Shown: positions 23,648-36,500 of the stretch, piece by piece
Layout of the letters: each line of letters opens with the position of its first letter
Position numbering within the stretch: the stretch's first letter is position 1
From: Bryum argenteum
Taxonomy: Eukaryota > Streptophyta > Bryopsida > Bryales > Bryaceae
Assembly (NCBI GenBank): GCA_037043015.1
Contig: CM073330.1
Coordinates: 9,814,512 to 9,878,511 of the forward strand
Length of the DNA stretch: 64,000 nucleotides
Direction of reading: 5' to 3'
Program-made: the position numbers and the translations under genes
Notes under the pieces: generated by a model
Seen by the model: only the letters and a program-made list of their open reading frames with translations
Told to the model about the DNA's origin: nothing
The model's database searches: none

Positions 23648-25300
23648 AAAGCCTTGGCTATCGGTGTCTAAGATGTGAGCGGTAGTTTTTAGAAATTTTT
23701 TCTATAAAAACTCTAATTGTGTTTGGATAATTAAAAAAAAAAATGAGTGTCATAGAAAATGTAACTCTTTTCTAAGATTTAATCACTTGGAAAGGATGAC
23801 ATGTATGACAAGCTATTGAAATTCCTCTAAAACTTAAGAATGAATATTTAGAACTCTAAGAGTTAAATCTAAACTATGTGTCTGCCAACATGGAACCAGA
23901 ACCCAAAATTTCTATGGAAATTATTAGAGAAATGTGGGAAGACATCTTCACCATAGATTACGAGTGTAACTATTGTTAAAATAAAGCGAACAAAGAAAAA
24001 CCTAATACTAGAAACCAAAATCTAGAAAACCTAGGAGCGATAGACAATATGTTTGTTTCTTTTGCGGACAATGAGGACATATTAAAAAGAATTGTATTAG
24101 ATATCAAAAATTTGAAAAATCTAAATTTAAACCCTATGTCCCTAAACAGTAAAAATTGATTGAAATTATTAAAAATCAGTTTTTTGGCAAAATTATCCTA
24201 ATGACGCAAACTGGAACCTTTGTTTCCTAGGGAAATTTGTAATGAATTAGAAGATAAATATGCTAGACCATACCTATTTTTGGCCTTGCATAGGTTATAC
24301 AAGAACGCGCAGTTTGGGAAGGGATATAAATTAATTGGAAAAATCAATCGTGACATAGAATTGAAAGAAAGAATTGAACAACTACCCGTAGACGTGAAAC
24401 GGATAAAATTTAGCACAATTTGGGACGAAGAGAAGTTATACGGTAGTTTTACCGCAAATTCACTTTGTTATATCTTTTAAGTCAATTTGGGAAATCAAAG
24501 ACTGAATTGAATAATCAAACTCCAATTTACTACGGGGGTAGGCACGGAGTTAGGATATCGAGTTAAATTTATAATTCACCTACGGACTCGTAAATCCGAG
24601 GTTGACACCTCTGATATAGGAACTCCAACAAATTTGGTATCTTTTAACCCCGAGTTTAGTTTCAGAACAAAATCCTCTGAAGTTGTAAACCCTAGTAATT
24701 TACCGGAAGAATCAAGTGTCTCACTTGAATCAAATCAAAACTTGTCCAGTGTAATACTTGAATCACGACAAACTTCAAGTAGTTCTCGAAGAACTACAAC
24801 ACCTATTAAATACTTATTCTCCCAACCAAAAGCACTTAGTTTCTAGGATCCCATCACAGAATATCTTAGTGAAAATTGGCATCAACAAAGCCAGAGCGTT
24901 CAGGAGAGATTAGGTCAACTATTATATGGTGAGAATTCTTCACCAGAAGATTCTAGTATTTCCCCGCACTTAAAAATTTCTACAGGTCAATTCTTGATGA
25001 ACGCATGTAAGATTGAATCTAGAAATTCATCTGATGTAAGTGATGTAGAGGGTATACAAATTCTATTAGTTGACAAAGTGAGAGAAACTTTTCAGCCAGA
25101 AGAAATCAAGTTTGACCATGGCTCAACCGAGCCAATACCTCATCGCGAAATATGAATGTAATTGAATGATAAAGAAGGACGCAGCGGCGGAGGATGAAGC
25201 AGAAAGCAATTATGCGTGAAGGTGAAGAACCAGATAGAAGATGTTGTTGGTGTTGGAAAATTATAGAAAATTGATCCTCCGTCGCTACGTCCCTCTTCAC
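23648..25300 (+). mobile_element. Internal region of the retroelement, gag remains
   Basis: Follows the primer site. Around 24,045-24,110 a gag-type zinc knuckle (CX2CX4HX4C pattern) is recognisable. Downstream are Ser/Thr-rich coding remains (24.6-24.9 kb) that recur after the right LTR. No reverse transcriptase or integrase was recognised. The internal region is broken. Confidence 0.5.
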
Positions 25301-25329
25301 ATTTGGATTTGGACTTGGTGACTCACTGT

Positions 25330-25670
25330 TCCTTAGGCATGGTATAAATAGTTTTGTATATTTATACTGTGACTGGTCCTATTGACAAAACACCTATTTG
25401 TATTATTTATAAGTATTAAACTCGCATTCTGATTAGGTGATAGTTGCATTGTGGTCTATAGATTTATCGTGACCTATTGATCATAACTATTGACTACCCT
25501 AGAATCCTAAATAGGAGTGAGACAACATCATCTATATAAAGAGAAATCCAACACTAGTCAAGTACCAAATACAAAATCTAGAAACCAAAGTTGGCAAATA
25601 ATATATTTGTTTTTTTGGCGGACAATTAAGACATATAAAAAAAAAAAAAAATAGATATCAAATTATCACA
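25330..25670 (+). mobile_element. LTR fragment plus adjoining gag remnant, related copy
   Basis: 25,336-25,530 repeats the right part of the LTR (TATAAATAGTTTTGTATATTTATACTG-like stretch, CCTATTTGTATTATTT, TTAGGTGATAG, CTATTGAC words). At 25,590-25,660 it is followed by a second zinc-knuckle-like remnant. It is probably a further old copy nested in or next to the main one. Confidence 0.5.
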
Positions 25671-27054
25671 AATCTATAACTAGAACTTATCTTCCAACGT
25701 ATAGTTCGTTTAGTTCGTATCAATTGTATTTTGATAGTGTAAAAGTAATAAATAACCAACTAGATTTATACATACGTTGTTTTCAATGTTGGTTTACCGA
25801 TTGGTGTTAGTTTCAAGGTATTGACGATTATAGACCTTTTATTATGAATTTATAAGTTTCGATAGGAATCTATAACTTCCAATAAGAATTGTAACTATCG
25901 ATATATAGGGATAGAATATAAGGTAGGGAAATCTGATTAGGATAGGCAATTAGCCCGTCCACGAGGAACTCCTTCCAATCGTCGGAAGTAAAGCAATTGG
26001 GTTTTGTTTTGTATTCGTGTGAATTCTTAATTAGTAGAATCTGAATGTTTGTAACTTGTATGTGTGTTTGTGACTCATGTGTTACAATTGGTGTGGGAAT
26101 TAATTATATGAATGCGAGTGTGAGCAATTGTGTGATTGGATTTGTAAAGAATAATATCAATTGGGAAGATAAACAATGAATCTATAGATAATACAATAGA
26201 GTTTATGAAGGAGTGATGAGTAGTAGCCGATGGGAGTGATTGAGAGAAAACAAGATAAAATGTCATTGATTGAGATAGTCAGTAGATACAAAGAAATTAT
26301 TCAATTGAGAGATTTTTTTTATATATATTGATCAAGTATGTATGAAATTTATAATAGAGAATCTCAATAGGAAAAGAGAGGATGTGAATTAAACTAATCA
26401 AGAATTCAGAGTGTACCAATTGGGATAAATTGTGACTTAACTCGAAGATTAGAGACAATGGCAAAAAGATCAATTGGTGGATATGAGCAATAGATGTGAG
26501 AGAAGTGTAGAATTGGGTGAAGCAATGGAATAATTATGAAATATATCAAGAAAATAATAGATTCAAGACTCCAGAGTAAATATAAACATCAATTCCAGGG
26601 AAAGCTATGTACATTTTTTGTGATTCGACCAATCAAGAATATCGTATCTATGCTGATAAAGTGGTTGTGCAAATATCATGATGAAAGCCGACTGGAGAAT
26701 CACAAGTTGTTGTTGAAAGTATGGCAATTAAAAGATAATTGGAAAGTGAAACAAAAATTTCTAGAAGAAATCATCAAGAGAAGACTTTGGCTTATTGGTG
26801 ATAAATAATCCTATCAATTAACCTATTAGTATGAATAATTTAATAAGCTTACATTTAAAACCATTGCAATCGGGAGACTTTGAAATTTATAACATTTCTT
26901 GTTGAATCCAATTTATCGCCACTATTCAAATCTTATTGTAGGTAATTCATTGTGGTAGAATATAAAAACCAACTACTCAAAGTAAAATTTGATTTTGGAA
27001 CCTAAAAATTTTAGGTTTTAAATATTTGAGATCTAATTCAAATGAAGAAAAATA
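25671..27054. other. AT-rich interior, no gene recognised
   Basis: Part of the retroelement nest or a separate insertion. The open frame at 26536-26808 (90 codons, Lys-rich) shows no domain I recognise. Confidence 0.35.
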
Positions 27055-27490
27055 AAGTTAGTGTTTCCTGGGAAAATTTTGGCAGATTAGAAGATACATT
27101 TGCTAGACTATATTTATTCATGATTTCACATAGGTTATACAAAACGTATAATTTGAAGAAGGTATAAATTGATTGAAAAGATTTGCTAAAATTTAGAACT
27201 ATAAGAAAGAATTGAATAATTATCAATAGATGTAGCGAAGGATTGTTTTTAGTAAAATTTGGGAAGAAGGGAAATCATACAATAGTTTTGTTGTAAAAAG
27301 TAAGGACTTGCTTCTAGATCTCCTTTTGCTATACCTTTTAAGCCAATCTGAAAAATCGACAACCAAACTAGATAGTTAAAATCCTAGTTTCTACTAGGTT
27401 GGCATGCAGTTGCAATATCCAGAAAACTCTATAGATTCACTTAGAAATGTGTAAATCCTAGGTCAACACCTCTTATTCCGGATTTTTAAT
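27055..27490 (+). mobile_element. Second copy of a retroelement internal segment
   Basis: Closely parallels 24,215-24,615: GTTTCCT(A/G)GG, TAGAAGATA, TTTGCTAGAC, CATAGGTTATACAA, GAAAGAATTGAA, and GGTTGACACCTC against GGTCAACACCTC. The same internal segment is therefore present twice, showing nesting or duplication in the retroelement cluster. Confidence 0.6.
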
Positions 27491-27607
27491 GTAGAGACGA
27501 GAGACATCCCATGTGCACCTCGTTTGGCTTAGTGTGCCCTTGAACAGATATAACTAATAAAATGAGTTCAATGGGCAAGATAAATGTCGCAAAGTAGAGA
27601 TGAAAAT

Positions 27608-30323
27608 TGTAGTACCTATTTATCATCATTTATAAAGTTATTTAAAAAAGAATTTACTTTCTGGATAGATATGATAGTATATATGTGAAAAAGTATCAAA
27701 AAGTTATTCAAAACTGTCGAAACATGCTTGGCTACGGTGTACTGTTTGTGAACAGTCATCGTATGATTCCGTCCATAATCGTGAACAGTCCACGGTCTAT
27801 TGTAGCAATGCCGTTTCAGATCAACCGTCGTTACGGATCGGGATCGGGACCCTTGGGAGACGATTCGCTCCAACCGGCAAGAACTACGTTATAGTACACT
27901 GTGATCCTTGGAAAGACAATGTGTGTGCTTTCACCGAGGTACGTAGGCAGCTTTCTCCACGAAGAGAAAGTGCGAGTGTCCACATTTGTTAGAGCATCAA
28001 GGCTAGATCGATTACACAACTCAACGAGAGATCTGACTAAGTGCTATCAAAAATATTATTAAAAATAGAACAGTAGCAATAAAGTATTGACCGTAAGAAA
28101 TTAGTGCGGAAAAAATTAGTGTGACTAGAGCGGATGAATGAAAAAAATAAAAACAAAAAATGTACTTGGATGGAAGGGACAGGAAGGAGAATTTGCAACC
28201 CCTCGCAAGAGGTGCAGCAACACTTTCCTCCCCATAACTCCTCCTCGTTTCTAAAATTTCACGGCATTTGTTAAAAATTTGTGCGTCGTTGTTTGAGTTT
28301 CTTGTCTTCAGTTCTTCGACATTGTGTGTACCATTTTTGTAGTTGCATGAAATTGTAAATATTGTGGAAGTTGAGAAGCTGTTGTGCCGGGCAGTGAGTA
28401 GACTTTGCGCGACGCGAGTTTGTTGGTTCTTTATTTGTTTCTGTGTGAGAAGTTGTGCGCATTTTGGCGATCGTCAAGTACTGTCTCAGAGGATTGTGCA
28501 GAGACGGGAGCGTGGACGAAAGTGTGAGATTCTCGCCGGTAGCATTGTGATAAACAGATCGACCAGGAGTGCAGTCAAAGACTGATCAATATCACCATTG
28601 TTCAGATCGATCGATGAAGTGAAGGCCAGAGGTGCTGAACGAGGTTGAAAGTAGCTTTATCCGTTGTTGCTGGAGTTTTGGATTTGAGTTGTAAACAACG
28701 TGGCGTTGACTTGAACAAGGATGGCAATCAGGCGGACAAAGCTGCGAATAACGTATAAGTGTTGTTGAGAGTCGTCATTGTAAGAGCTCTTTGTCCCGTC
28801 CAGTTAGTCAGAGTACAATACTCAGTACAAATGTAAGAGAATTGATCGGGAGACTCAAGAACACCGAAGTTGCTGGTTGGAGAATCTCACTGGAATTGAT
28901 AGTGAGGGAAATTCCATGAAGACCGATAAGTGTTTGTTTGTGAAGTGAAGATTGAGTTGTTCGAAAGTAGGATTCAATCGTGGAGGAGATTCTGCTGAAA
29001 GCGATTGACTTTCCAACGAGATTCATGGGCAGCGCAGTGCTGGTGCTGTTAGCAAGTTAAAGCTGCAAGTATATAGAATTATAGAACTATCTGTAAATTG
29101 TTTGATAATAAGCTATAAGCTACAAGTAATCCCGCATTGCATTCATAGCATTGATATGGAGGAGTGAATGGTGATAAGAATTCGAGCGAAATTATCCAAA
29201 TTGGTTTGTAATCTGAAGAGATTTCCGTCGCTGGTGAAATTAGGGATTCCTGTTTGTGTCCCGAAAATCGCACGGCTATAGGGTCTCCTTATCTGCGGTC
29301 ATAGGTCCACTGCGCATGACCATAGGCGCTGGCCCAGAATATTCCATAAGTTTTCCTTGTTTTTATTTGAGTATAAGTTAGAATATGTACGGTAAATTTC
29401 TACAAATTTTGGTATATAAACTAATTAGAATACTCTGAACAAGATCCCACGGTTGAATTTTTCAAATTAAACTTCTAAAATTAAAAAAAGTAACAATTTC
29501 CAAAATGCCCAATACGACAAGTTTCTTTGGAATTTATTTATTGGAAAACTAAAGGTTGAGAGTTATGTTTTGAGTTTGTCATTGGTTTTGAATAAATAAT
29601 TGGAGTTTGAATACCTACTTTGACATTGAGTGGAGACCTATTCACATAAGTTTGATGTAAGTCTTTCGATTTGGGTTTTGGCATTACTAATTTTGAGAAT
29701 ACTATTAAGTATTTGGTATCAGTTGCGAGAATAGAACATTGAGTTAAGTGTGTGGTTATTTTAGGGCATATTTGTATACATACGTGCATGTGCAAAAGAC
29801 CTATTGACTTGAGCGACTTGGAGAGCTGCACAGTGGTATGTAGCTTCTAAAAGCATTCGACTGCATTTGAACCTATTGACACATTATTCGCTAGGCATTG
29901 CGTATATAGATTCGTATATTTATACTGAGACTGGAGCTATTGACTAATTACCTATTTGTATTATTTCAAAGTATTACATTGGCATTTTGATTAGGTGATA
30001 GCCTGCATTTGGGTCTATTGACTTAACATGAACTATTGACCAGAACTATTGACTTCCCCTAGTATACTAGACAGGACTGAGACTGCATTGAGTCTAGATG
30101 TAGTGCATTGATAATGACAATAACCCAAATTGAGCGATCCTTGGGTTTAAGAGTGAATCGCCGCAACACAAGCCCTTATGTACGTTTATACATAGTTATA
30201 TTTATACCGCGAGTACATGTGACCTTAGTCACAATACGATAGACTACTTTGCTTTTCTATCGGTGAACCACACTATACTGTAGGGAGTATAGAACTTTAG
30301 ATTAGTGCAAAATCCTTACCACA
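27608..30323 (+). mobile_element. LTR of the old retroelement (right copy, ~2.7 kb)
   Basis: Starts TGTAGTAC and ends CCACA. It is preceded by a purine-rich AAAGTAGAGATGAAAA that could be the polypurine tract, which marks it as a right-hand LTR. It aligns with 20796-23626 throughout but is strongly diverged, so insertion is ancient. It is followed by more element-internal sequence, so several copies have merged here. Confidence 0.62.
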
Positions 30324-30354
30324 AAAATGTATTGAAACGGACATTGCAGAAAAT

Positions 30355-30990
30355 TTAAAGAGACGAGAGGGCTAACATTAGAATAACTTGTAAAAATATA
30401 TCAAATCCAAGACTATTCGCCGAATAAGACCTCCGAGCCCAGAAATTAGAGATTCAAGCAACGTTGAGACTGATTTTGTGACAAAACATTCTGGAGTCAT
30501 AAATTTTAGTGACTTATGAACACAAACAAATGTATTGTTATAACCTCTGAGAGTCTATTGTGACATTTGAACCAGGACAGACTTTAAGTAGTTTTCCAAA
30601 AACTACAAATTCAAATTGGGTACTTATTTTCACAACCAAAAAACTTAGCTTCAAAAATCCTATCACTACCTCGGCAAAAGTTGGAACTAACCGAGTCAAA
30701 GTGTTCACAAAAAATTGGGTCAACTATTCTATGTTTATTCTTCGAGAATTTGCAAAACATCTGAGATTAAAACAAAAATCAGAAATAATTTCACCTCAAT
30801 TTGAAAAACTTATGAAGCTACCTCGTCACCGCACATTTTCTCCCAATATCCAATACAAACAACGTGATGTTTGTTTTCAAGAAAATAATTTGCATGAAGG
30901 TTTAGAAAGCGTAATGAGTCTTTCAAATTTTGTATGGGCAAACTCAACTTAGTTATCTATTTGGAAAAAAATATGAGCAAGATATTCGGA
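30355..30990 (+). mobile_element. Retroelement internal fragment after the right LTR
   Basis: Coding remains around 30,560-30,950 parallel the Ser/Thr-rich stretch at 24.6-24.9 kb (Q-T-x-S-S, a few residues on ...LSFxxPIT). It is a broken part of a related element. Confidence 0.45.
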
Positions 30991-32179
30991 TTAACAATCA
31001 TCAAGTCTCCTATGGTATAGAGCAGACTGTTACTTGCCGTAGACATACCATACTTGCATGGCCACTTCTGTAGAAAGCAAGACCTTTAGGTGTATGATTA
31101 CTTATAAGTCTTTGATTCTTAGAAAGTCCTATTATTTTTAGAAATTATGAATTATGATGAAAATAGGTTTGCTAAACTCGAAATACAAATATGAGAGTGG
31201 CAAATCGGTTAGGAGCAATATAGGTACGCTTCGAACAATGCCCAAAAAGTTTTGCATTAATTTAAACGTTGCAATTGCACAAATACTCCAGATCCAATAG
31301 TTGAATGATTATATGAATATACTTATATATATCCTACTATCAAATATATACCATATACTATACATATATATATGGTAACTTTAATAATTCATCAAAATTC
31401 AAGGTTTTACTTTTTTTAGTATTGTTTTTTGTAAATGTTGTGAGCCAAAAAACCACCATGGAGTGGCCTTTGGTCACAAGGGGATTGACAAGAACAACAC
31501 ATGAAGAGAGGAACAACGGAGAAGAGAAGACGAGAAGAAATGAAGAAGAAACAAGGGGAAGTGAAGAAGAAAACCCCCGCCGGCCTCCTTTTAACCCTCT
31601 TCCAATTTTTGGCTCGCCATCGCTTCATCTTAGCTCTGATTTGGGCGTGCCATAGCTTTTTGGAAAGCTAAGTCAATTTTGCACTCACCCCCAAAATCTC
31701 ATAAGCATAGAATCAAAACCCGAGGACTGATGGCCAAAATACTGGGGCCTACTTCTTTTACCCGCCTGCGGAAAAACCCTTCAACACCCCCAACTTTGGA
31801 GGGGTGTTTCTCACTCCCTATAACTCGGAATCGGGCGTAACATATACCAATGGAGAGCCCTACTCAAGATCTCTTTGCCTACCAAATCTTACTCTATTTG
31901 AACAAAGCACAAGGGTCTGATGGAGAAAACCGCACGGGACACAAGTAGAGGAGGAAGAAAACAAGACAATACATCAAGATAGATTGAGAGAGGCTTTAAC
32001 ATGGAGAATGAGATCAAAGAAGAGTGAGAAGGAGGCCCCCGGCCTTCCTTCTACTAATTACTAACCATCACAAGAAGGAGGTCACCGGCCTACCTTCTCC
32101 TAACTACTAACCATCACAAGAAGGAGGCACTAAAGAGAGATATATCTAAGCTTGAACACAAGCTCTTAAATACAAGAGA
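30991..32179. other. Probable old transposon DNA, unassigned
   Basis: Contains an AT-rich dyad area at 31,310-31,380 and a purine-rich then pyrimidine-rich stretch from 31,430. A segment of about 60 bp recurs near 32,025-32,125 (AGAAGGAGG...CCGGCCT(T/A)CCTTCT). No gene recognised. Confidence 0.35.
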
Positions 32180-32204
32180 GTGAGCCGCCAAAGAGGCGGC
32201 TCAC
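32180..32204. repeat. Perfect GC-rich hairpin, 10-bp arms
   Basis: GTGAGCCGCC, loop AAAGA, GGCGGCTCAC: a perfect stem in otherwise AT-rich DNA. Its function is unknown. Confidence 0.8.
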
Positions 32205-32458
32205 CCTAACCCTAAGGCTCAAAAGCCCTACATCTAAGATCTTCAAGAATGAATGTTGCTCCCAACCTCCATGGCACTCCATTCTTGAAGCACTCCACGA
32301 CCTTCATGAATGAATGTAACTTGCAACACCACCACAAAGTCAAATAGATAAAACCAAGTAATTAAGTCACAAACACAATAATGCATGTCAAAAGTTAATT
32401 GCATAAGGCAAATGGTAAAACATCTAACTCAAAGTCAAGTAACTAATCCTACTTTGAG

Positions 32459-32600
32459 TTCACTAGGGGGGATTTTCCCTCCTCTAGTCCTTCCTCATCA
32501 TTCTTTGGATTCACTAGGGGGGATTTTCCCTCCTCTAGTCCTTCCTCATCATTCTTTGGATTCACTAGGGGGGGATTTTCCCTCCTCTAGTCCTTCGCAC
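32459..32600 (+). repeat. Tandem repeat, 51-bp unit, about 2.7 copies
   Basis: CACTAGGGGGGATTTTCCCT recurs at 32461, 32512 and 32563. Because 51 is a multiple of 3, the open frame across it encodes a repeating 17-residue unit. I see no sign that this frame is a real gene. Confidence 0.9.
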
Positions 32601-35324
32601 AAAAACTAATCTAAACTTGAATCTGAGCATAAATGAGCTACCAAGGCTTTACAACAATCATCCTTTAACATGCATATTGAGTCTACAACCTAATTAGCAT
32701 AATTTCATCTAATTACTCCAAGGTCGCGTTGTTTGTTAACAATTCACTTACAAAAGTCACAATTAACGACAATAAAAGAAGATGGCGTTTACACGCTCTC
32801 ACAAATGTAAATAAGGTTTTACTTGAGACCATTAGAATTTTTAACCCAACTATTCTTCACATGCCACTTTTATCGTCAAAGATCAACCTTTGTGGTTGAA
32901 TTTTCAATATACCTCCATGTAAATAATCAATCATTTCTTTAATTTTTACAGGTCGTACGAGGGTAAAAAGTTGCATAGACATGTTCCTAACTCACTTAGG
33001 AACAAGAATATGAAGAGCCTCATATCAAATTTACAATAAAAAATGGTTATTTTAGCCCTCAAAAAACTAGTTACCCTTTTCCACAACACGTGAAAAGAAC
33101 TTTTCCTCCACCTTTGAACATTAAGATCTCACAATTGATAAGAAACTCAAATACAAAATTCGATATACATATACACATACAAGTGAAGTACTAGATCCTA
33201 CAGTCACATACCTTAAAGTACATCAAAAGTTTGAAAACTTTTACCTTGCATCAAAAGAGGATAGCTTTTGGCAGGTTGACTTTAGAGGTAAAAAAAAAAA
33301 AAAAAAAAAAAAAATCTACCCTACCTCAATTTAACCAAGATGCTAGAAAAGTTGCAATTCTAGAGGTTCTAAAAATCCATTTTTTAGGGGTTAAATTATC
33401 AAGAGAGACTTCTTGTAGTAAAACACAAACCTATAACAAGTTTCAACTTCTTATTTTTACATAGACCATAGCTCTTTTCAATTTGAAATCTCAAAGATTA
33501 CAACCCAGAGTGTTAAAATTTTAACAGGTTACAATAAATGGAATCTTGGATGTTTACATTACTTCAAATTATTTTCAAATTTAATTTGAAATACTTGGAT
33601 AGGTTAATTAGAAAAATCACTGTTGTCCTTTAAATGCATTGGAATATTTTACTGATACCACCGAAATTTCCTCCCCATTGTATTTGCATGGAAAAGTGCT
33701 GAGGTCATCTTGCAATTGAACATCAGAAGCAACTCAAGAGTTAGCAATTGCATGGACCATGTTGCCACGTGGTTATTAATTTTAAATATACCTTCTCATG
33801 TACAATTCAACTACTCCCTTTATGAACAAGAACACCAATCCCGTATTAGGATTGATTGAATGGACTCTCCATTGGACCTACTCTTGATGATAACTTGAAA
33901 GTACTAGTTTACTATAGTTGTTCTCCATTTGCTTATCCAACCTCTTGTGGAATTATTTGGTCAACGTAAAAGGTATTGAAATTTGATTCTTTCTTGATGA
34001 TGGTGATATCATCTTGGTTTGATTGACTCAAATGCTTTTTCATGGTTCTCATGAGTACATGTTGAAAAGGGTTGTACGAGAGAGAATATATCATTTTCTA
34101 TCAAAAGGTTGACATTTGATGTAACACGTAATTCACATTTACATATTGACAAACGCATGCGTTGTAAGATTGATGATTCAAAATTGAGTGTCTATCTTGT
34201 GAACATCATATCAAGATTTTGAGTTTTTTTTATCGAATATATTTACTTTATGACATTTAGGTCTTTAGAGTTCAGGTTTTGATAAAATGGTTTATGATCC
34301 CATTTTTAGATTAAATAGTTTACCCTCCAAAACCAACACTTTGCGTTTTTCACTTTTTATGTTACCAAAGTGCAATGAGACCCTAGCCCTTTGAAGAAAA
34401 AAAAAAAAAAAAAAAAAAAAAGGCCTCAACCAAATAGAATAAAGTAAAAACCTTATGGTTGTTCATGAGGTTATAGAAAAAAAAGCTGAAATTATAATTA
34501 CAATAAGGGACTCCATCTTACTAGGATGTATAATCCAAAGCATGTAGTTTGTTTTGTGTGTGAGTGAGAAAGTAACACTATGATCTTGGTCGGATCGGGG
34601 TGCATGAGGTGTCGTTGGAAGTGGGTCTTTTTGTTGAGGTGCATGCAACAATGCGATCAACAAGTCCCGAGATACTAAATTTCCAAGTATTCATGACCGC
34701 AAAAATATTGAAATTTCTTTATAAGAGTGTGGCAACGCCGTGAAAGCACACTACTTCTTGAACTAATAACCTAAAAAATCTCCCCCAAAAAACATATCCC
34801 AATTTTTTTAAAATTTAATTTGTTTCGGAACCCCACATGATGAGACCCTACTCTTACCTAGGAATTAATGAGGCTTACAGAGGTAAAAAATAAAAATGGT
34901 AAAATTTCCATCAAATTATGAAGTTATGATATTTGAACATACAGTAGCTGAATCAGCCACTGGTAGCAGCTTCTCACAGGCAGTGGCTCTCCAGTATTGC
35001 CACAAATGGAGACCAGGAATAATGTTCCAGGAGCCCACTATAAGTAGCCATTGAAATCGGAATATCTGTACACAAACATGGGCAAAAGTGTATTGGAGCT
35101 TTGGGTCCAAATGGGATGTTTGACACTTGTCACCATTGATTCAGTAAGTGGCCCATACCAGGATCATTCTGGCTACTAAACTAAATTTTGCCCCCCCCGC
35201 CCTAACAAAAGTCGCTTTTTCCTAGGGTAAAAACCTAATTAAAAAATTATCTCTTTTTCATGTTCACGCACCCATTCAAGTAAAATTGGTTATATTGTAT
35301 TATACAATTATATTATTATATCAG
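32601..35324. other. AT-rich intergenic DNA with poly-A runs
   Basis: Contains poly-A tracts at 33290-33314 and 34397-34421 (25 nt each), and the second copy of the dispersed repeat also seen at 13.1-13.3 kb (34,540-34,752). No gene recognised. Confidence 0.45.
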
Positions 35325-35417
35325 GCCATTGAGGTAAAGACATTATGAACAGACATTGTATTCACGCCAATCTTCGACTTGAAGATTGGAGTTCTTATCT
35401 TTATCTATCTATCTATT
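35325..35417 (+). mobile_element. SINE 3'-end fragment
   Basis: CATTATGAACAGACA...TTCACGCC... and a tail of TCTATCTATC match the last ~90 bp of the full SINE at 61.5 kb. Only the 3' part is present. Confidence 0.6.
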
Positions 35418-35454
35418 ATACAACTCGTTCATTGCAGAACACCCTCTTGCTTGT

Positions 35455-35520
35455 TTTGTTTCTTTATTTTTATTTTTATTTATTTATTTTATTTTATTTT
35501 TTATATTTTTTATTGCCAAA
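35455..35520. repeat. T/A-rich pentanucleotide-like microsatellite
   Basis: Run of TTTTA/TTTA units directly after the SINE fragment. Confidence 0.75.
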
Positions 35521-36500
35521 TTTACCCAATTAGAACTCTGAGTCTGTGACATGGGCTTACTGGTAGGTTGAGCCAATTAATTATGTTAGTGGCGAAAAAG
35601 ATTGGCGCATGGCCTAGTCAGTAACTTGAGTTGCTTAATGGACTATGATATGTCATTCAAACCTTTTGTCATGTTCCTACACTTATCTTCAAGATTAAAT
35701 GCCGTGTGACTTGTCCCTATAATTATGGTGGATTGATTCCCATGACACAAGGTAAGAGTGCGCATTTTAATTTTGGGAGCATTTCCACGAGGTTTTATTC
35801 TAAAAAAAAATCAAGTTACATCTTTGGTCCACATAATTATTATTTTTTCAAAATAGAAGTGGTTTTTGTTTTTCTGATTCTTTTTCAATGAAAGAAAATT
35901 CATTTTCTTCGTAAATTTGACCTTTCCGAATTGAATCGTAAGTGGTATATACTACAAACCACGTAATTTTTTTGATTGTTTTTATTATTATTGATTTATT
36001 TTATTTTTAACACTATGATTTTTTACAATACATGCGTCAATCTCTGCCATTAACAAACGAAGAAACACTTGGACCTCACAAGCGTTACACCATAAAAAAA
36101 TATCAAACCAAATTGAAGAACAAATGAACATCCAAATTCCAATACAGGAATAAAATATGATAGTCTGATGGAGAGTACAGTAACGTACTTGCACAATCCC
36201 AAAAGTGGAATAGTATGAAGAAGGAATACTTGCGTGTTTTTTACCCACTTTTTGACTTTCATGAAAAAAAGGGGCTCGGATATGCCAAAGAATAGAAACG
36301 GCTGGTAAAGAGAGTAAATTACAAGGGAGGAACTTGCCACCTCCATCGTCTTCATCGGAAGAACGAAAGAGAAAGCCGGTCCATCACTGCTGCAACTTGC
36401 TGCTGCTGCCATTGTAAATAAAAAGACGGGCGATGGCGAACCGGTGATCGGGCTCTACTACCATGATATACTCTCGTCTCTGCATGACAAGTAAGCGAAG
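35521..36500. other. Upstream flank of the H+-ATPase gene, no separate gene seen
   Basis: Composition becomes less AT-rich from about 36.3 kb. Overlapping minus-strand frames of 86-151 codons at 36.0-36.9 kb have no recognisable domain and are probably leader or promoter DNA. Confidence 0.4.

Noticed and set aside
32385-32609. Repeat-encoded 74-codon frame as a small protein gene
   Set aside because: The open frame follows from a 51-bp tandem duplication; no other sign of a gene.
32841-33394. Possible further TTAA element between TTAACCC (32841) and AGGGGTTAA (33391)
   Set aside because: The inward sequences do not pair beyond the CCC/GGG core and no family similarity to copies A-D was seen.
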